Notes: generated from the letters alone by a model not told the origin. Counted from the first letter of the stretch, positions 8,064 through 17,383 are shown. The stretch is DNA of 34,481 bases from Planctomycetota bacterium (GCA_003670865.1 QWQJ01000143.1:1-34481); one strand, 5' to 3'. Made by a program: numbers and translations.

Positions 8064-9119
8064 ATGAAAAAGTGGGAACAGCGGAAACAGCAATTTTTTC
8101 TCGTCTTCTCGCGCATGGCGATCGTGTCTGCCATGGTCGCCATGGCCTTTTTGTGGCTCTTATGTCGCGATGCCTCAGCCGTCATCATTATTGGTTCGGC
8201 TACCGGCAATACGAGCGCACCGAGCAACTCCGACTTGGCCACCCGCTGGAATCAGGTGGGCAATTGGGGCAGCTACCTCGGCACGCCGATTGCCACCAAC
8301 TTTTTCGTAACCGCCAAGCATATCGGCGGCCAGAATGGCGACTCGATCACGTTTCCAGACGACAGTTCGTCCTATCAGACAGTTGGTCATGTTGATGATC
8401 CTTCCAGCGATCTTTCCATCTGGCAGATTTCCGGAGAGTTTCCCGCCAGCAGAGTCGTGCCGATGTACTCCGGAACTTCCTTCTCCTCTAACGTCGCCCT
8501 GACTGTCTTTGGCCGCGGAGCGCCACGCACAGACACGGTTGTCACAGGAGCCCGCGCGCCCAATGGCACCGAATCGAAGGGCTGGACCTGGGGTAGCGGT
8601 TCCCAGACTCGTAGCTGGGGTACAAATACGCTCGACGGACTGGCCGACGGCGGGCCAGTGGGCCTTCAGCTGGCCTACGACTTTGACTCGACCGGCGGCT
8701 CCGACCAAGGCATCCTTTCGGTTGGAGATTCTGGTGGGCCGGTGTTCATCCAACAATCCGCGCAGTGGAGGTTGGCCGGCATCAATCATGCGGTCGGCCC
8801 CATTACTGTCCGCGAAACTGCTAGTGGGCCAGACATCACCGCTGCTCTCTACGATTATAGCGGGCTCTATCTTTACAACACACCCACAGCCTCGTGGCTG
8901 CTTGAGCCTGCCACCTTCGCAAAACAACCGGCCTACAGTTATTCGACCTCAATTCCAAACCGCAGTGCATGGGTCAGCAGCGTCATCGTTGTGCCTGAGC
9001 CAACGAGCCTTGTGCTGCTCGTAACAGCCCTGCTCTTTGGACCGCTACATTTGCGTTGCTCGAGCAGGTTTTTTGCACATAAAAAACTGCGGCCCTCAGC
9101 CCACGCGACGAATCGTTGA
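8064..9119 (+). CDS. PEP-CTERM trypsin-like serine protease
   Basis: A 351-aa exported protein with a chymotrypsin-fold protease domain and a C-terminal sorting signal. A basic N-region and long hydrophobic core (about residues 18-38) form the signal peptide, ending DASA. The catalytic triad is readable: His86 in VTAKHIGG, Asp116 in SSDLSIW and Ser223 in GDSGGPVF. Near the C-terminus VPEPTS (residues 310-315) starts a PEP-CTERM tripartite signal: PEP, a hydrophobic stretch, then Arg/Lys-rich residues. From established knowledge of the system, an exosortase recognises this tail; no exosortase gene is in the window. I used the ATG at 8064; an ATG at 8013 would add 17 residues. The basic tail is unusually long, about 18 residues past the first Arg cluster. 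Confidence 0.85.
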   Translation: MKKWEQRKQQFFLVFSRMAIVSAMVAMAFLWLLCRDASAVIIIGSATGNTSAPSNSDLATRWNQVGNWGSYLGTPIATNFFVTAKHIGGQNGDSITFPDDSSSYQTVGHVDDPSSDLSIWQISGEFPASRVVPMYSGTSFSSNVALTVFGRGAPRTDTVVTGARAPNGTESKGWTWGSGSQTRSWGTNTLDGLADGGPVGLQLAYDFDSTGGSDQGILSVGDSGGPVFIQQSAQWRLAGINHAVGPITVRETASGPDITAALYDYSGLYLYNTPTASWLLEPATFAKQPAYSYSTSIPNRSAWVSSVIVVPEPTSLVLLVTALLFGPLHLRCSSRFFAHKKLRPSAHATNR

Positions 9120-9316
9120 GAAGAAGGCCTTTGCTCCGCTGGCGGGAACCTCCGCCCCGGCGATTCCTGCTGATCGATTCGGACCGCGCGTCCATCCGCA
9201 CCCACTTCTACCTGCGGTGACAGAAACCAGCGAGAAACCATTGCTACTGTCAAACTGTTAGCATAGCGCGTTTGACCTGGTCGAGCACTAACCACAAGGC
9301 CTCACGAAAAATTTCC

Positions 9317-10873
9317 ATGCGCGTCCTTAGCCTGATTTTTTCACTTGTTGTATTTGTGATTGGATTTTTTACCCCAACGCAAAGCGCCACTTCTTCAGAA
9401 CAGACCGCAGTCCCACTTCCGCCGCGACCGAATATTCTTTTTATTTTCTCCGACGACCATGCCACCAACGCCATCTCGTGCTACGGATCAAAGCTGATCG
9501 ATACGCCACACATCGATCGGATTGCCCGCGAAGGATCGCGATTCCGCAACTGCTTTTGCACCAACTCAATCTGCGGTCCCTCCCGCGCCGTGATCCTCAC
9601 TGGCAAGCACAGCCACCTCAATGGCTTTATCGACAACTCCAGTACGTTCAACGGTGCTCAACCTACATTCCCAAAATTATTGCAGCAGTCTGGCTACCAA
9701 ACATCGCTGTTTGGCAAGTGGCATCTGGTCAGCCATCCGACCGGTTTTGACCATTGGGAAGTACTGCCTGGGCAGGGTGATTACTACAACCCCGTCTTTC
9801 TTGGGCCACCCAAAACCGACGGCCAAGCGGCCACGAAGCGGACCATCGAGGGTTATGTCACCGACATTGTCACTGACCTGGCCATTGAATGGCTTGACCG
9901 CGATCGTGATGCTTCCAAACCGTTTTTGATGATGCTGCAGCACAAAGCCCCGCACCGCGAATGGGCCCCCGGCCCAGAAGAGCTCGATCTGTTTCGAGAT
10001 GTCATCTTCCCAGAACCAGCGACGCTTTTTGATGACTACTCCGGCCGTGCTGGCGGAGCCGCCAAGCAGGAAATGACAATTGCCCACCACATGAATAATC
10101 TCGATTTGGCGATCGTGCCCCCAAAGAATCTCAGCGCTCACCAGCGGGCTCGTTACGAAGCGGCTTTTGCTCATGAAAACGCCGCCCTGCTGCGTGACAA
10201 CCCCAAGGGTGATACCCGCACGCGTTGGAATTACCAGCGCTACATCGCCAACTATCTCCGCTGCATTGCCGGCGTCGATCGCAACATTGGCCGTGTGCTC
10301 AAGTATCTCGACACGACTGGATTGGCCAAAGACACAATTGTCATCTACTCCAGTGATCAAGGCTTTTATCTGGGAGAGCACGGCTGGTACGACAAACGCT
10401 GGATGTACGACGAATCGCTACGGATGCCACTGGTGGTTCGCTGGCCCGGTCTGATTCAGCCTGGCCTCGTTACCGATCAACTGGTGCAAAACCTCGATTT
10501 TGCACCAACATTCTTGGCGTTGGCGGGCGTCAAGCCACCTGCTGACATGCAGGGAGAAAACCTTCTGCCAATCCTCCGCGGTGAGTCGCCGGCCGACTGG
10601 CGTAAGAGCGTCTACTACCACTACTACGAGTTTCCTCAACCCCACCGTGTGCCGAGTCACTATGGAGTCCGAACACTAACCCACAAGCTCATCTATTACG
10701 ACGCGATGAATGCCTGGGAATTATTTGATCTGGTTAAGGATCCCAATGAAATGCAGAGCATCCACGGGGAAGTCCCCTCGCAGAGCGTATTTGACTCGCT
10801 GCGAGCCGAGCTTTCGCGATTGCGAACCGCAGCCGGTGACAGCACGGGCAAGTCCCTGCCCGCCGGGCAGTAG
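9317..10873 (+). CDS. exported sulfatase, S1 (formylglycine) family
   Basis: A 518-aa exported arylsulfatase-fold enzyme that hydrolyses a sulfate ester. A signal peptide (residues 1-23) precedes the metal-binding pair in FIFSDDH (Asp46, Asp47). The site C-x-P-S-R is CGPSR with Cys86, the residue that an FGE-type enzyme would convert to formylglycine. The GKWH block (133-136) and the DQGFYLGEHGWYDK segment give the remaining active-site residues. The C-terminal YYEFPQPH...LFDLVKDPNE region is the usual DUF4976-type end. The DDHA..AISCYGS and CTNSICGPSR wording is closest to what I know of GlcNAc-6-O-sulfatase-like S1 members, but the substrate is inference. Start: the ATG at 9317 opens the signal peptide; a TTG at 9272 is less likely. 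Confidence 0.93.
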   Translation: MRVLSLIFSLVVFVIGFFTPTQSATSSEQTAVPLPPRPNILFIFSDDHATNAISCYGSKLIDTPHIDRIAREGSRFRNCFCTNSICGPSRAVILTGKHSHLNGFIDNSSTFNGAQPTFPKLLQQSGYQTSLFGKWHLVSHPTGFDHWEVLPGQGDYYNPVFLGPPKTDGQAATKRTIEGYVTDIVTDLAIEWLDRDRDASKPFLMMLQHKAPHREWAPGPEELDLFRDVIFPEPATLFDDYSGRAGGAAKQEMTIAHHMNNLDLAIVPPKNLSAHQRARYEAAFAHENAALLRDNPKGDTRTRWNYQRYIANYLRCIAGVDRNIGRVLKYLDTTGLAKDTIVIYSSDQGFYLGEHGWYDKRWMYDESLRMPLVVRWPGLIQPGLVTDQLVQNLDFAPTFLALAGVKPPADMQGENLLPILRGESPADWRKSVYYHYYEFPQPHRVPSHYGVRTLTHKLIYYDAMNAWELFDLVKDPNEMQSIHGEVPSQSVFDSLRAELSRLRTAAGDSTGKSLPAGQ

Positions 10874-10972
10874 CGGATCTCGTAAGCGGAAGACAATTGC
10901 CGGAAGAGCCGCATCCGAAAGACTACCGTCCATACCGCCAAGGCGAGCCCGGCTCATCGGCGGGCCCAAGAG

Positions 10973-11668
10973 TTACTTCCTGGCTGTCGATTTGGCCGAA
11001 TCGCGTTTTCCGCTCGTCTTGTGCGCTGCCCGAGTCCCTGGACTTTTTTCCATTTTTTTCAGTGCCGCCGCCGTTTGACCGGTGCGGCCGTCAATCAGCA
11101 CGTCAATTTTGCCTGTTTCCACCCGGTACAGCCAACCGTGAATCCTGGGCAGTTCCCCCTTTTGGTGCATATTTTTGATCAGTGCCAAATTTTTTAAGTG
11201 CTTGATCTGAAGCTTGACATTCTCGGCTGAGAGCAATTCTAGTTTTTCTTCGCGCGAGAGCTTTTTTTCCTTGGCAATCCGATCGGTGATGTCCTTGGCA
11301 CCAGAGGCAATACAGAGCCAGTCGGAGATGTAATTTTCATGCACGCCGTCTTCGATCGCCGCGATCCCACCGCAGCGAGTATGGCCACAAATGATGATGT
11401 CTTCGATTTTCAAATGCACAACACCGTACTCCAGAATCGATGAAATATTGACGTCGTTGAATGCCACAATATTGGCGACGTTACGGTGCACAAACATCGT
11501 TCCAAGTCGCGAGCCCGTGATCACGTCCTCGCTGACACGCGAATCAGAGCAGCCAATCCAAAGCACCTTCGGCGACTGTTTTACGGCAAGGGATTGGTAA
11601 TACCTGTCATTGAGTGCAAATTCACCTTTGACAAAATCTTGGTTGCCTTGAAGCAAATTATGAATCAT
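10973..11668 (-). CDS. beta-class carbonic anhydrase
   Basis: A 231-aa cytoplasmic zinc enzyme converting CO2 and bicarbonate. The zinc ligands of the beta class are all present: Cys40 in CSDSR (with Asp42 and Arg44), His96 and Cys99 in CGHTRCGG. The middle segment (about 110-185) carries the helical elements usual in the family, then HGWLYRVETGKID. The last 30 residues form a Lys/Arg/Ser/Thr-rich tail that looks disordered and is not part of the fold. A purine-rich AAGGAAA lies about 12 nt before the ATG. The gene is divergent from the anion transporter, with about 200 bases between the starts, which suggests shared regulation and possibly bicarbonate handling. Confidence 0.95.
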   Translation of the reverse strand: MIHNLLQGNQDFVKGEFALNDRYYQSLAVKQSPKVLWIGCSDSRVSEDVITGSRLGTMFVHRNVANIVAFNDVNISSILEYGVVHLKIEDIIICGHTRCGGIAAIEDGVHENYISDWLCIASGAKDITDRIAKEKKLSREEKLELLSAENVKLQIKHLKNLALIKNMHQKGELPRIHGWLYRVETGKIDVLIDGRTGQTAAALKKMEKSPGTRAAHKTSGKRDSAKSTARK

Positions 11669-11870
11669 GGTGGATCATTTTCCTTCGGGATGAAATGAGA
11701 TATTGAACTGTGGTTCACAGACCTTTTTCGAAGCTTACCCAAAATATCTGCCGTCCGACAAGCTTTTCCTGCGGGCAGGTCGCCGATTTTGACCTTGCAT
11801 CTCAGGGGTTACAAAAGACACATTATCTGATTGTCAATCCCCTGTGGTGATCCCACCTCAAAGAATTCTT

Positions 11871-13661
11871 ATGAATCTGGAGCCCCTTCTTTCTCACTGG
11901 CAAGCGGTGCTAACGGCGATAGTCGTATGTGTCACGCTGGTGATGCTGCTTGTGGGCAGGCGGGCCCCCGACATGGTGATGATCGGCGGCGTGGTTGTGC
12001 TTCTGGCCGCGGGCGTGCTCACGCCGGAAGAAGCCCTCAAGGGCATGAGCAACGAAGGCATGCTGACGGTGGCCGCGCTCTTCGTTGTGGCAGCATCCAT
12101 CGAACGCACCGGCGCCCTAGCTGCATTGGTGGACAGGGCTCTGGGCCGGCCCGAGTCGCTGGCTTCGGCACAGCTGCGCACGATGGTGGCGCCGGCCGCA
12201 CTCTCGGCATTCATGAATAATACGCCCGTCGTCGCCCTGATGGTGCCGGCGATTCGCGATTGGGCAAAAAAAAACCGACTCAGTGTTTCCAAACTCCTGA
12301 TGCCAATGAATGCCGCCGTTGTGCTCGGGGGCTTGTGTACGCTCATTGGCACGAGCACCAATATTGTTGTCAGCGGATTAGTGTCGGCCAAGCGAGGCCA
12401 CGGCTTGGGCATGTTTGACATCACGTGGCTGGGCATTCCGCTGCTGCTGGCTGGTCTGGTCTACCTGCTGTTTGCCAGCAAGTATCTGCTCAAAGATCGA
12501 CGGCCAGCCATGAGTCAGACCGATGACCCCCGGCAGTATTCGCTAGAAATGCTGGTCGAGCCTGGCAGCCCACTTGTCGGCCGGAACATCGAAGAAGCGG
12601 GCCTCCGTGGTCTCGACGGATTATTCCTGATGGAGATCGACCGCGACGGACATGTGATCGCGGCAGTGGCCCCGACCGAACGGCTGGAGACCGGGGATCG
12701 ATTGGTCTTTGTCGGTATCGTCGATTCTGTGGTCGAACTGCAAAAAATTCGCGGTCTGCGGCCGGCGACCGATCAGGTTTTCAAACTCGATAACGAGCGG
12801 TCTGAACGCGTGCTGGTTGAAGCGGTTGTCTCAAACACATGCCCGCTGGTTGGCCGCACCATCCGTGAGGGGCGATTTCGCTCCACCTACGATGCTGTTG
12901 TCATTGCTGTTGCCCGCAACGGCGAGCGTCTGCAGATCAAGATCGGTGACATCGCACTGGAGCCTGGCGACACGCTCTTGGTTGAGGCCAGCCCAGCTTT
13001 TCTGGAGCGGCAGCGTTCCAGTCGACACTTTTATCTTGTCAGCGAAGTCAGAGGATCAACGCCGCCTAGGCACGATCAGGCATGGATCGCCTGCACTGCC
13101 TTAGCAGCAATGGTGCTGGCAGCCACGCTAGAGCTTGTGCCCATGGTGGCAGCTTCACTCTTCGCCGCAGCAATTGTCATCTCAATGCGATGCATCTCAT
13201 CCAATGAGGCTCGACGATCGATTGAATGGGAGTCGCTGCTGCTGATCGCAGCCAGCTTTGGATTGGCGCGGGCACTGGACAAAACAGGTCTTGCCGAGGG
13301 GATCGCGCAGTCTACGATCGCGGTAGCAGGCGATCATCCGCATCTTGTGCTGGCAGCAATTTACTTTGTGGCAATGCTGTTTACGGAATTGATGAGCAAC
13401 AACGCCGCAGCAGTGCTTGTCTTTCCAATTGCCTGGCAGACGGCCTCAGACTTAGGCGTCAATCCAATGCCATTTGTGATGGCCGTCACGGTGGCGGCAA
13501 GCTGTGGCTTTGCGACGCCAATGGGCTATCAAACAAACTTGATGATCTACGGACCTGGCGGCTACAAATTCTCAGACTACGTTCGCTTTGGCGGGCCGTT
13601 GAATCTACTCGTGATGGCGTTGACGGTCGCACTCGCGCCCCTGATCTGGCCATTCCATTGA
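11871..13661 (+). CDS. DASS/SLC13-family anion transporter with two RCK_C domains
   Basis: A 596-aa sodium-coupled anion transporter of the divalent-anion (SLC13) family. The transport halves flank a soluble insert. The N half has the hairpin-loop motif FMNNTPV (114-120) and GTSTNIVV (160-167). The C half has the matching MSNNAAAV (508-515) and TPMGYQTNLM (549-558). Between them are two RCK_C/TrkA_C domains, about 224-290 and 310-376, each opening with PLVGR. This insert occurs in bacterial and algal sulfate-type transporters. Likely substrates are sulfate, dicarboxylates or bicarbonate; the sulfatase upstream hints at sulfate and the divergent carbonic anhydrase at bicarbonate. Start: the ATG at 11871 precedes the first membrane segment; a GTG at 11844 is an alternative. 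Confidence 0.92.
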   Translation: MNLEPLLSHWQAVLTAIVVCVTLVMLLVGRRAPDMVMIGGVVVLLAAGVLTPEEALKGMSNEGMLTVAALFVVAASIERTGALAALVDRALGRPESLASAQLRTMVAPAALSAFMNNTPVVALMVPAIRDWAKKNRLSVSKLLMPMNAAVVLGGLCTLIGTSTNIVVSGLVSAKRGHGLGMFDITWLGIPLLLAGLVYLLFASKYLLKDRRPAMSQTDDPRQYSLEMLVEPGSPLVGRNIEEAGLRGLDGLFLMEIDRDGHVIAAVAPTERLETGDRLVFVGIVDSVVELQKIRGLRPATDQVFKLDNERSERVLVEAVVSNTCPLVGRTIREGRFRSTYDAVVIAVARNGERLQIKIGDIALEPGDTLLVEASPAFLERQRSSRHFYLVSEVRGSTPPRHDQAWIACTALAAMVLAATLELVPMVAASLFAAAIVISMRCISSNEARRSIEWESLLLIAASFGLARALDKTGLAEGIAQSTIAVAGDHPHLVLAAIYFVAMLFTELMSNNAAAVLVFPIAWQTASDLGVNPMPFVMAVTVAASCGFATPMGYQTNLMIYGPGGYKFSDYVRFGGPLNLLVMALTVALAPLIWPFH

Positions 13662-13728
13662 CAATAGGCCATGATTCGCCCGGCGGCCATTCCGCCACGG
13701 TCGCCATGGGTTCTATTGCAGTCAGATT

Positions 13729-15120
13729 ATGTCACACGTCGATACACTCCTCGCCCAGCACGCTCCATGGGCCAACACGGATCTCCAGTGGGCATTGACG
13801 CCGCTAGAAACGTTTCTGTGGCTCGACGATCGGCCGCAGTACCCGCTCTTGTTTCAGATCACGCTACGATTCGCTGGCTCAATTGATCCCGACGCCATGC
13901 GAGACGCTTGGCGATTTGCCGTCGGACGCAACCCCCTCCTGCGTGCGACGATTCGAGCAAACTCACGCGGCGCTGTGTGGCATGCTTCACCAACCGGCTG
14001 GCAGGAATTGACCGTGGTTGGCATGGGTCAAGAGAATTCTCGAAAAACCTCTCAGATTGATCTGGAGAAGACCAGCGGCCTGCACGGCTGGCTTTGTCAG
14101 ACATCGATTGGCTGGGATCTCAACATGATCTTTCACCACGCTTGCTGTGACGGCCACGGCGCTAGGGTTTTTCTGCAGGATTTAGCGCTCGCCTACTCTG
14201 TGTTTCGTCGATCGTGCTTGCATGATGACCCATTTTTTACAACTGACATCACCCGCCTTCTCAAACGGGGCACGCATCCGCCGATCGAGGTCGCCAATGA
14301 TTCGGTCTGGTTGCGAACATATCGCTCGCTGCGATTCATCCTGTTGCATCCAAAGCCTATTGCTCGTGAGTTATTGCTGAAAAACGATCCTCTGGGCAAC
14401 GATCGATCCGGCACTGTTATCGGCTTTTGCTCGCATACGTTTTCAGCCGAACAAGTCGTGAGGATGCAAGAGTCTCGCAAACGATACGACGCAACAGTGA
14501 ATGACATCGCCGTCGCCATGCTGTTTGATATCATTGGCGATTGGCAACGCACGCACGGCATGCGGAGCGAGTCACGACTGCGAGTCACGGTGCCCATTGA
14601 TCTCCGCACTCGGGAGGATGAACGGATGTCAGCAGCAAATCGGTATAGCTATCTTTTTCTCAACCGTTCTTTGAAGGAGTGCAAGGCGTGGCACGAATTG
14701 CTCCCCGAACTTAAGCGGGAATTAGGCTACCTGCGAAACACGCAGCGGGGCGTGGAACTTTTGGGAAACATCGGCGTGTTTGCGTCGAGGCCGCGAATCA
14801 TGCGATGGGTGCTGCAGAGGCAACTTTGCTTTTCGACTGCAGTGCTGACAAATCTCAGCGATCCGACGCGACGCCTTCGCAAGCGACTACGGGTCGATTC
14901 GGAGGGCTTTATGTGGCTTGATAAGGCACAGTGCATCGACATCCAATTACAGACTCCGCCGCTCCGCCCAGGTACGCGTTGGGCCATCGGAATTCTGGAG
15001 TATGCCGGACGGATGACATTCTCATTCCAATACGACACAACCACGATCGCTGCCCCGACTGCGGCGTCTGTGCTCCAAGATTATGTGCAAAAGTGGCACG
15101 ATGTTATCGATGGCCGGTAG
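13729..15120 (+). CDS. stand-alone condensation-domain/CoA-acyltransferase-fold protein
   Basis: A 463-aa protein of the chloramphenicol-acetyltransferase-like superfamily, which holds NRPS condensation domains, PapA-type and WS/DGAT acyltransferases. The active-site motif HHxxxDG is intact: His136, His137, Asp141, Gly142 in HHACCDGHG. The N-terminal segment TPLETFLWLDD matches the usual opening, and SAANRYSYLFLNR (about 300-313) corresponds to the solvent-channel floor loop. There is no carrier or adenylation domain and none nearby, so it probably joins an acyl donor to a free acceptor, perhaps a lipid or polyol. Neighbours do not reveal the substrate. Start: first ATG, weak Shine-Dalgarno. 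It lies 67 nt after the transporter on the same strand and may share its transcript. Confidence 0.75.
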   Translation: MSHVDTLLAQHAPWANTDLQWALTPLETFLWLDDRPQYPLLFQITLRFAGSIDPDAMRDAWRFAVGRNPLLRATIRANSRGAVWHASPTGWQELTVVGMGQENSRKTSQIDLEKTSGLHGWLCQTSIGWDLNMIFHHACCDGHGARVFLQDLALAYSVFRRSCLHDDPFFTTDITRLLKRGTHPPIEVANDSVWLRTYRSLRFILLHPKPIARELLLKNDPLGNDRSGTVIGFCSHTFSAEQVVRMQESRKRYDATVNDIAVAMLFDIIGDWQRTHGMRSESRLRVTVPIDLRTREDERMSAANRYSYLFLNRSLKECKAWHELLPELKRELGYLRNTQRGVELLGNIGVFASRPRIMRWVLQRQLCFSTAVLTNLSDPTRRLRKRLRVDSEGFMWLDKAQCIDIQLQTPPLRPGTRWAIGILEYAGRMTFSFQYDTTTIAAPTAASVLQDYVQKWHDVIDGR

Positions 15121-15233
15121 CATTTTGCCAACAGCTTTGCGAATGTAACCAGATCGTTAGCCACATTTCCGGTGGTTCTCACGCCCAACCAGTAGACTCC
15201 GCCCGGACTGTCTCGATGCCACACCCCTCCAAA

Positions 15234-15240
15234 AAAGGAA
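15234..15240 (+). promoter_or_regulatory. Shine-Dalgarno site fixing the NHL protein start
   Basis: AAAGGAA lies 5 nt before the ATG at 15246. It rules out the much longer open frame that runs back into the condensation-fold gene. Confidence 0.6.
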
Positions 15241-15245
15241 ATTCT

Positions 15246-16337
15246 ATGTCCGGCACACGATCCTCAAAATCCCTGTCTCGCCGCGCCTTTGCTGGCATGG
15301 CAGCCTTGGCGGCCGCAGCCACAGCAACTCCAGTCGTGGCCAAAATTCGTCGTGTCGGCAACGAAACGATCCTTGGCGATGGTGCACATACCTTCCGCGT
15401 GCGCCACAATTTTCCGCAACTGCCCGACCGCTTCACATGGCAGACGACTCACAATGTGGCCGTTGACTCAGGCGGAAACCTGTATGTCATTCACGAGGGG
15501 CACAAAGACAAGAAAGAGCATCCCTCAATTTTTGTCTTTGCTCCAGACGGCACGTTTATCCGGGCCTTCGGCAGCCAGTTTCAAGGCGGCGGTCACGGCA
15601 TCGAAGTTCACAAGGAGGGTGGTACGGAGTACCTCTATGTCTGCGGTTACCAGCAAGTGAAGGCTTTTGCAAAACTCACGCTCGACGGCGAAACAGTTTG
15701 GTTTCGTAAGGCACCGATGGAGTCGGGCTTTTACGCTGCTGGTGAGGATACTTCGACGACGGCACACTGGAATCGGCAGGGCTTTTTGCCAACCAATTTT
15801 GCGTTTTTAGACGATGGCGGATTTTTGCTGGCCGATGGCTACGGTGCGTTTCGGATTCACCGCTATGACAAGGACGCCAAGTGGCAAAGCGCGTTTGGCG
15901 GTGCGGGGGCTGGTAAGGGAACGTTCGACACGCCCCACGGCCTCTGGATAGACCGCCGCGAGGGCCGTGAACCCTCTATCGTTGTCACCGACCGGGCCCA
16001 CGATACGGTGCAGATATTCTCGATGGACGGGCTGTACAAGGAGACGCTGACAGGTTTTGGCTTACCGGCCAACATCGACACGTGGAAAAATCTGCTGGTC
16101 GTACCGGAACTCAAGGCCTGTGTAACGCTCCTTGACGAAAATAACGCCGTGGTGGCCCGCTTGGGCCGCGCGGTCGAACGCCTGAATCAGGTCAAGAATC
16201 TTCGCGGCCAACCCGACAAGTGGCTCGACGGCGAGTTTGTCCATCCGCACGACGCGTGCTTCACACCCACGGGAGATATTTTCGTGGCCGAGTGGGTCGC
16301 GACCGGACGGATCACAAAGCTCGAACGCATTGGCTAA
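15246..16337 (+). CDS. Tat-exported NHL-repeat beta-propeller protein
   Basis: A 363-aa exported propeller. The N-terminus carries a twin-arginine signal (SRRAFAGM at 11-18, then an Ala-rich core to about residue 32). The rest shows NHL-type blades: NVAVDSGGNLYVI, FVFAPDGTFIRAFG, TPHGLWIDRREG, VQIFSMDGLYKE and HPHDACFTPTGDIFVAEW. The pattern is close to the peptidylglycine alpha-amidating lyase-like group of NHL proteins. I see no firm catalytic residue, so enzyme function is not claimed. Tat export would mean it folds, possibly with a cofactor, before leaving the cytoplasm. It stands alone, 125 nt after the upstream gene and convergent with the anti-sigma gene. Confidence 0.85.
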   Translation: MSGTRSSKSLSRRAFAGMAALAAAATATPVVAKIRRVGNETILGDGAHTFRVRHNFPQLPDRFTWQTTHNVAVDSGGNLYVIHEGHKDKKEHPSIFVFAPDGTFIRAFGSQFQGGGHGIEVHKEGGTEYLYVCGYQQVKAFAKLTLDGETVWFRKAPMESGFYAAGEDTSTTAHWNRQGFLPTNFAFLDDGGFLLADGYGAFRIHRYDKDAKWQSAFGGAGAGKGTFDTPHGLWIDRREGREPSIVVTDRAHDTVQIFSMDGLYKETLTGFGLPANIDTWKNLLVVPELKACVTLLDENNAVVARLGRAVERLNQVKNLRGQPDKWLDGEFVHPHDACFTPTGDIFVAEWVATGRITKLERIG

Positions 16338-16468
16338 GACCTGTGTTCACCAATGGTGACGGCATCCTCTTGAGATTGTCATTCCCGCACAGGCCGGCCG
16401 GCGGCTGGGGTTGAGTCTTCTACGAGTTGGCGAAGAGATCTGCCTCAAAACTCAAGCACTACGACAAT

Positions 16469-17383
16469 CTAAGACTTAGGAACTGCCGCCAGCAGCGGCA
16501 ATCGCTCGCGACTTGAGACAACGACTCCGCCGGGCTTCTCTACCGTGATTGCAAACAGCGTTGGCCTACCGACGCCAAGCTGCGGAGTGATTGGAATCAC
16601 CACCTCACCCGAGGCAATAGCCACATTAAACACTCCACCGTCCACCGGATACTTCTCGTCCCGCTGCTCATCAAAGATCCAGAGTTGATACTGCTCACGC
16701 TGAGGGTCATTGACCGCCAAACCACAAATCCGCATAAAACCCTTCTGTTGACGCTGACTCCACACAATATCGCCCAACGTATCCGCAGCAGATCCCTCAT
16801 TCATGTTCTCGAGGGCAAAAGCGATGGCTGCATCTTTACCAGCCGTCCACGGAATCTGTAAAGCTTGTGCATCTGCCTTCAACAACTCCTGCCGTAGAAC
16901 CGTAACTTTGGCTTCCGCCGATACCGGAACGCCCGGCGGTGATAGTGACCCACTTTGCCAGACGAGCGCTAGCAAAAGGCCAGCCGCCATGCACCAGCCC
17001 ACAACGCTTGCCAGCCGCGAGTCGCTCGGGGTTCTTTTTGACTGCCCGTAGGCCTTTGAATGGTCCAGCCGATGGTCCGCCCGATAGCTGGCCGAATCGG
17101 CCACAATTCGCGAAGCGAGTCCCTCCGGCAGTGACTTCTGCATCGCTTTAGCAGCGTGATCTCTCCCAGCAGGTAAAGAAGATGCTTCAAATGCAAGCTC
17201 GAAGGCGGCGGCAGCCAGTTCCCAGGATGCCATCTCGGCCTCACCGTCAGTTGTCGCACGGCCCAGCAACACATTAAGTTCGTTTTGTTCCTCGGATGAC
17301 AGTTGGGCCAGAGTGTTGTCGCAAAGGAGGTCCTCTAAACGCGATTGATCGGAGTTGGTCAATAGATTGTTGTGCACACTCAT
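16469..17383 (-). CDS. RskA-like membrane anti-sigma factor
   Basis: A 304-aa anti-sigma factor expected to hold the ECF sigma factor encoded just upstream. The cytoplasmic N-terminal part (1-115) is acidic and helical, with no HxxxCxxC zinc motif. One membrane segment lies at about 124-146. The external C-terminal domain carries the RskA pattern (QYQLWIFDEQ, then FAITVEKPGGV near the end). By analogy with RskA, release could be by regulated proteolysis of the external domain; this is inference. Its ATG overlaps the sigma stop as ATGA (17380-17383), so the two proteins should be made together at a fixed ratio. Confidence 0.88.
   Translation of the reverse strand: MSVHNNLLTNSDQSRLEDLLCDNTLAQLSSEEQNELNVLLGRATTDGEAEMASWELAAAAFELAFEASSLPAGRDHAAKAMQKSLPEGLASRIVADSASYRADHRLDHSKAYGQSKRTPSDSRLASVVGWCMAAGLLLALVWQSGSLSPPGVPVSAEAKVTVLRQELLKADAQALQIPWTAGKDAAIAFALENMNEGSAADTLGDIVWSQRQQKGFMRICGLAVNDPQREQYQLWIFDEQRDEKYPVDGGVFNVAIASGEVVIPITPQLGVGRPTLFAITVEKPGGVVVSSRERLPLLAAVPKS

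Noticed and set aside
8175-8927. 250-codon open frame on the minus strand
   Set aside because: It is antisense to the protease gene, which has a clear triad, signal peptide and PEP-CTERM tail.
9677-10381. 234-codon open frame on the minus strand
   Set aside because: It is antisense to the sulfatase active-site region and has no family pattern.
13682-13696. GGCGG/CCGCC hairpin after the DASS transporter
   Set aside because: Only 5 bp with no T-run and very close to the next gene; not supported as a terminator.
14931-15245. N-terminal extension of the NHL protein
   Set aside because: It overlaps the condensation-fold gene in another frame. The Shine-Dalgarno and Tat signal place the start at 15246.
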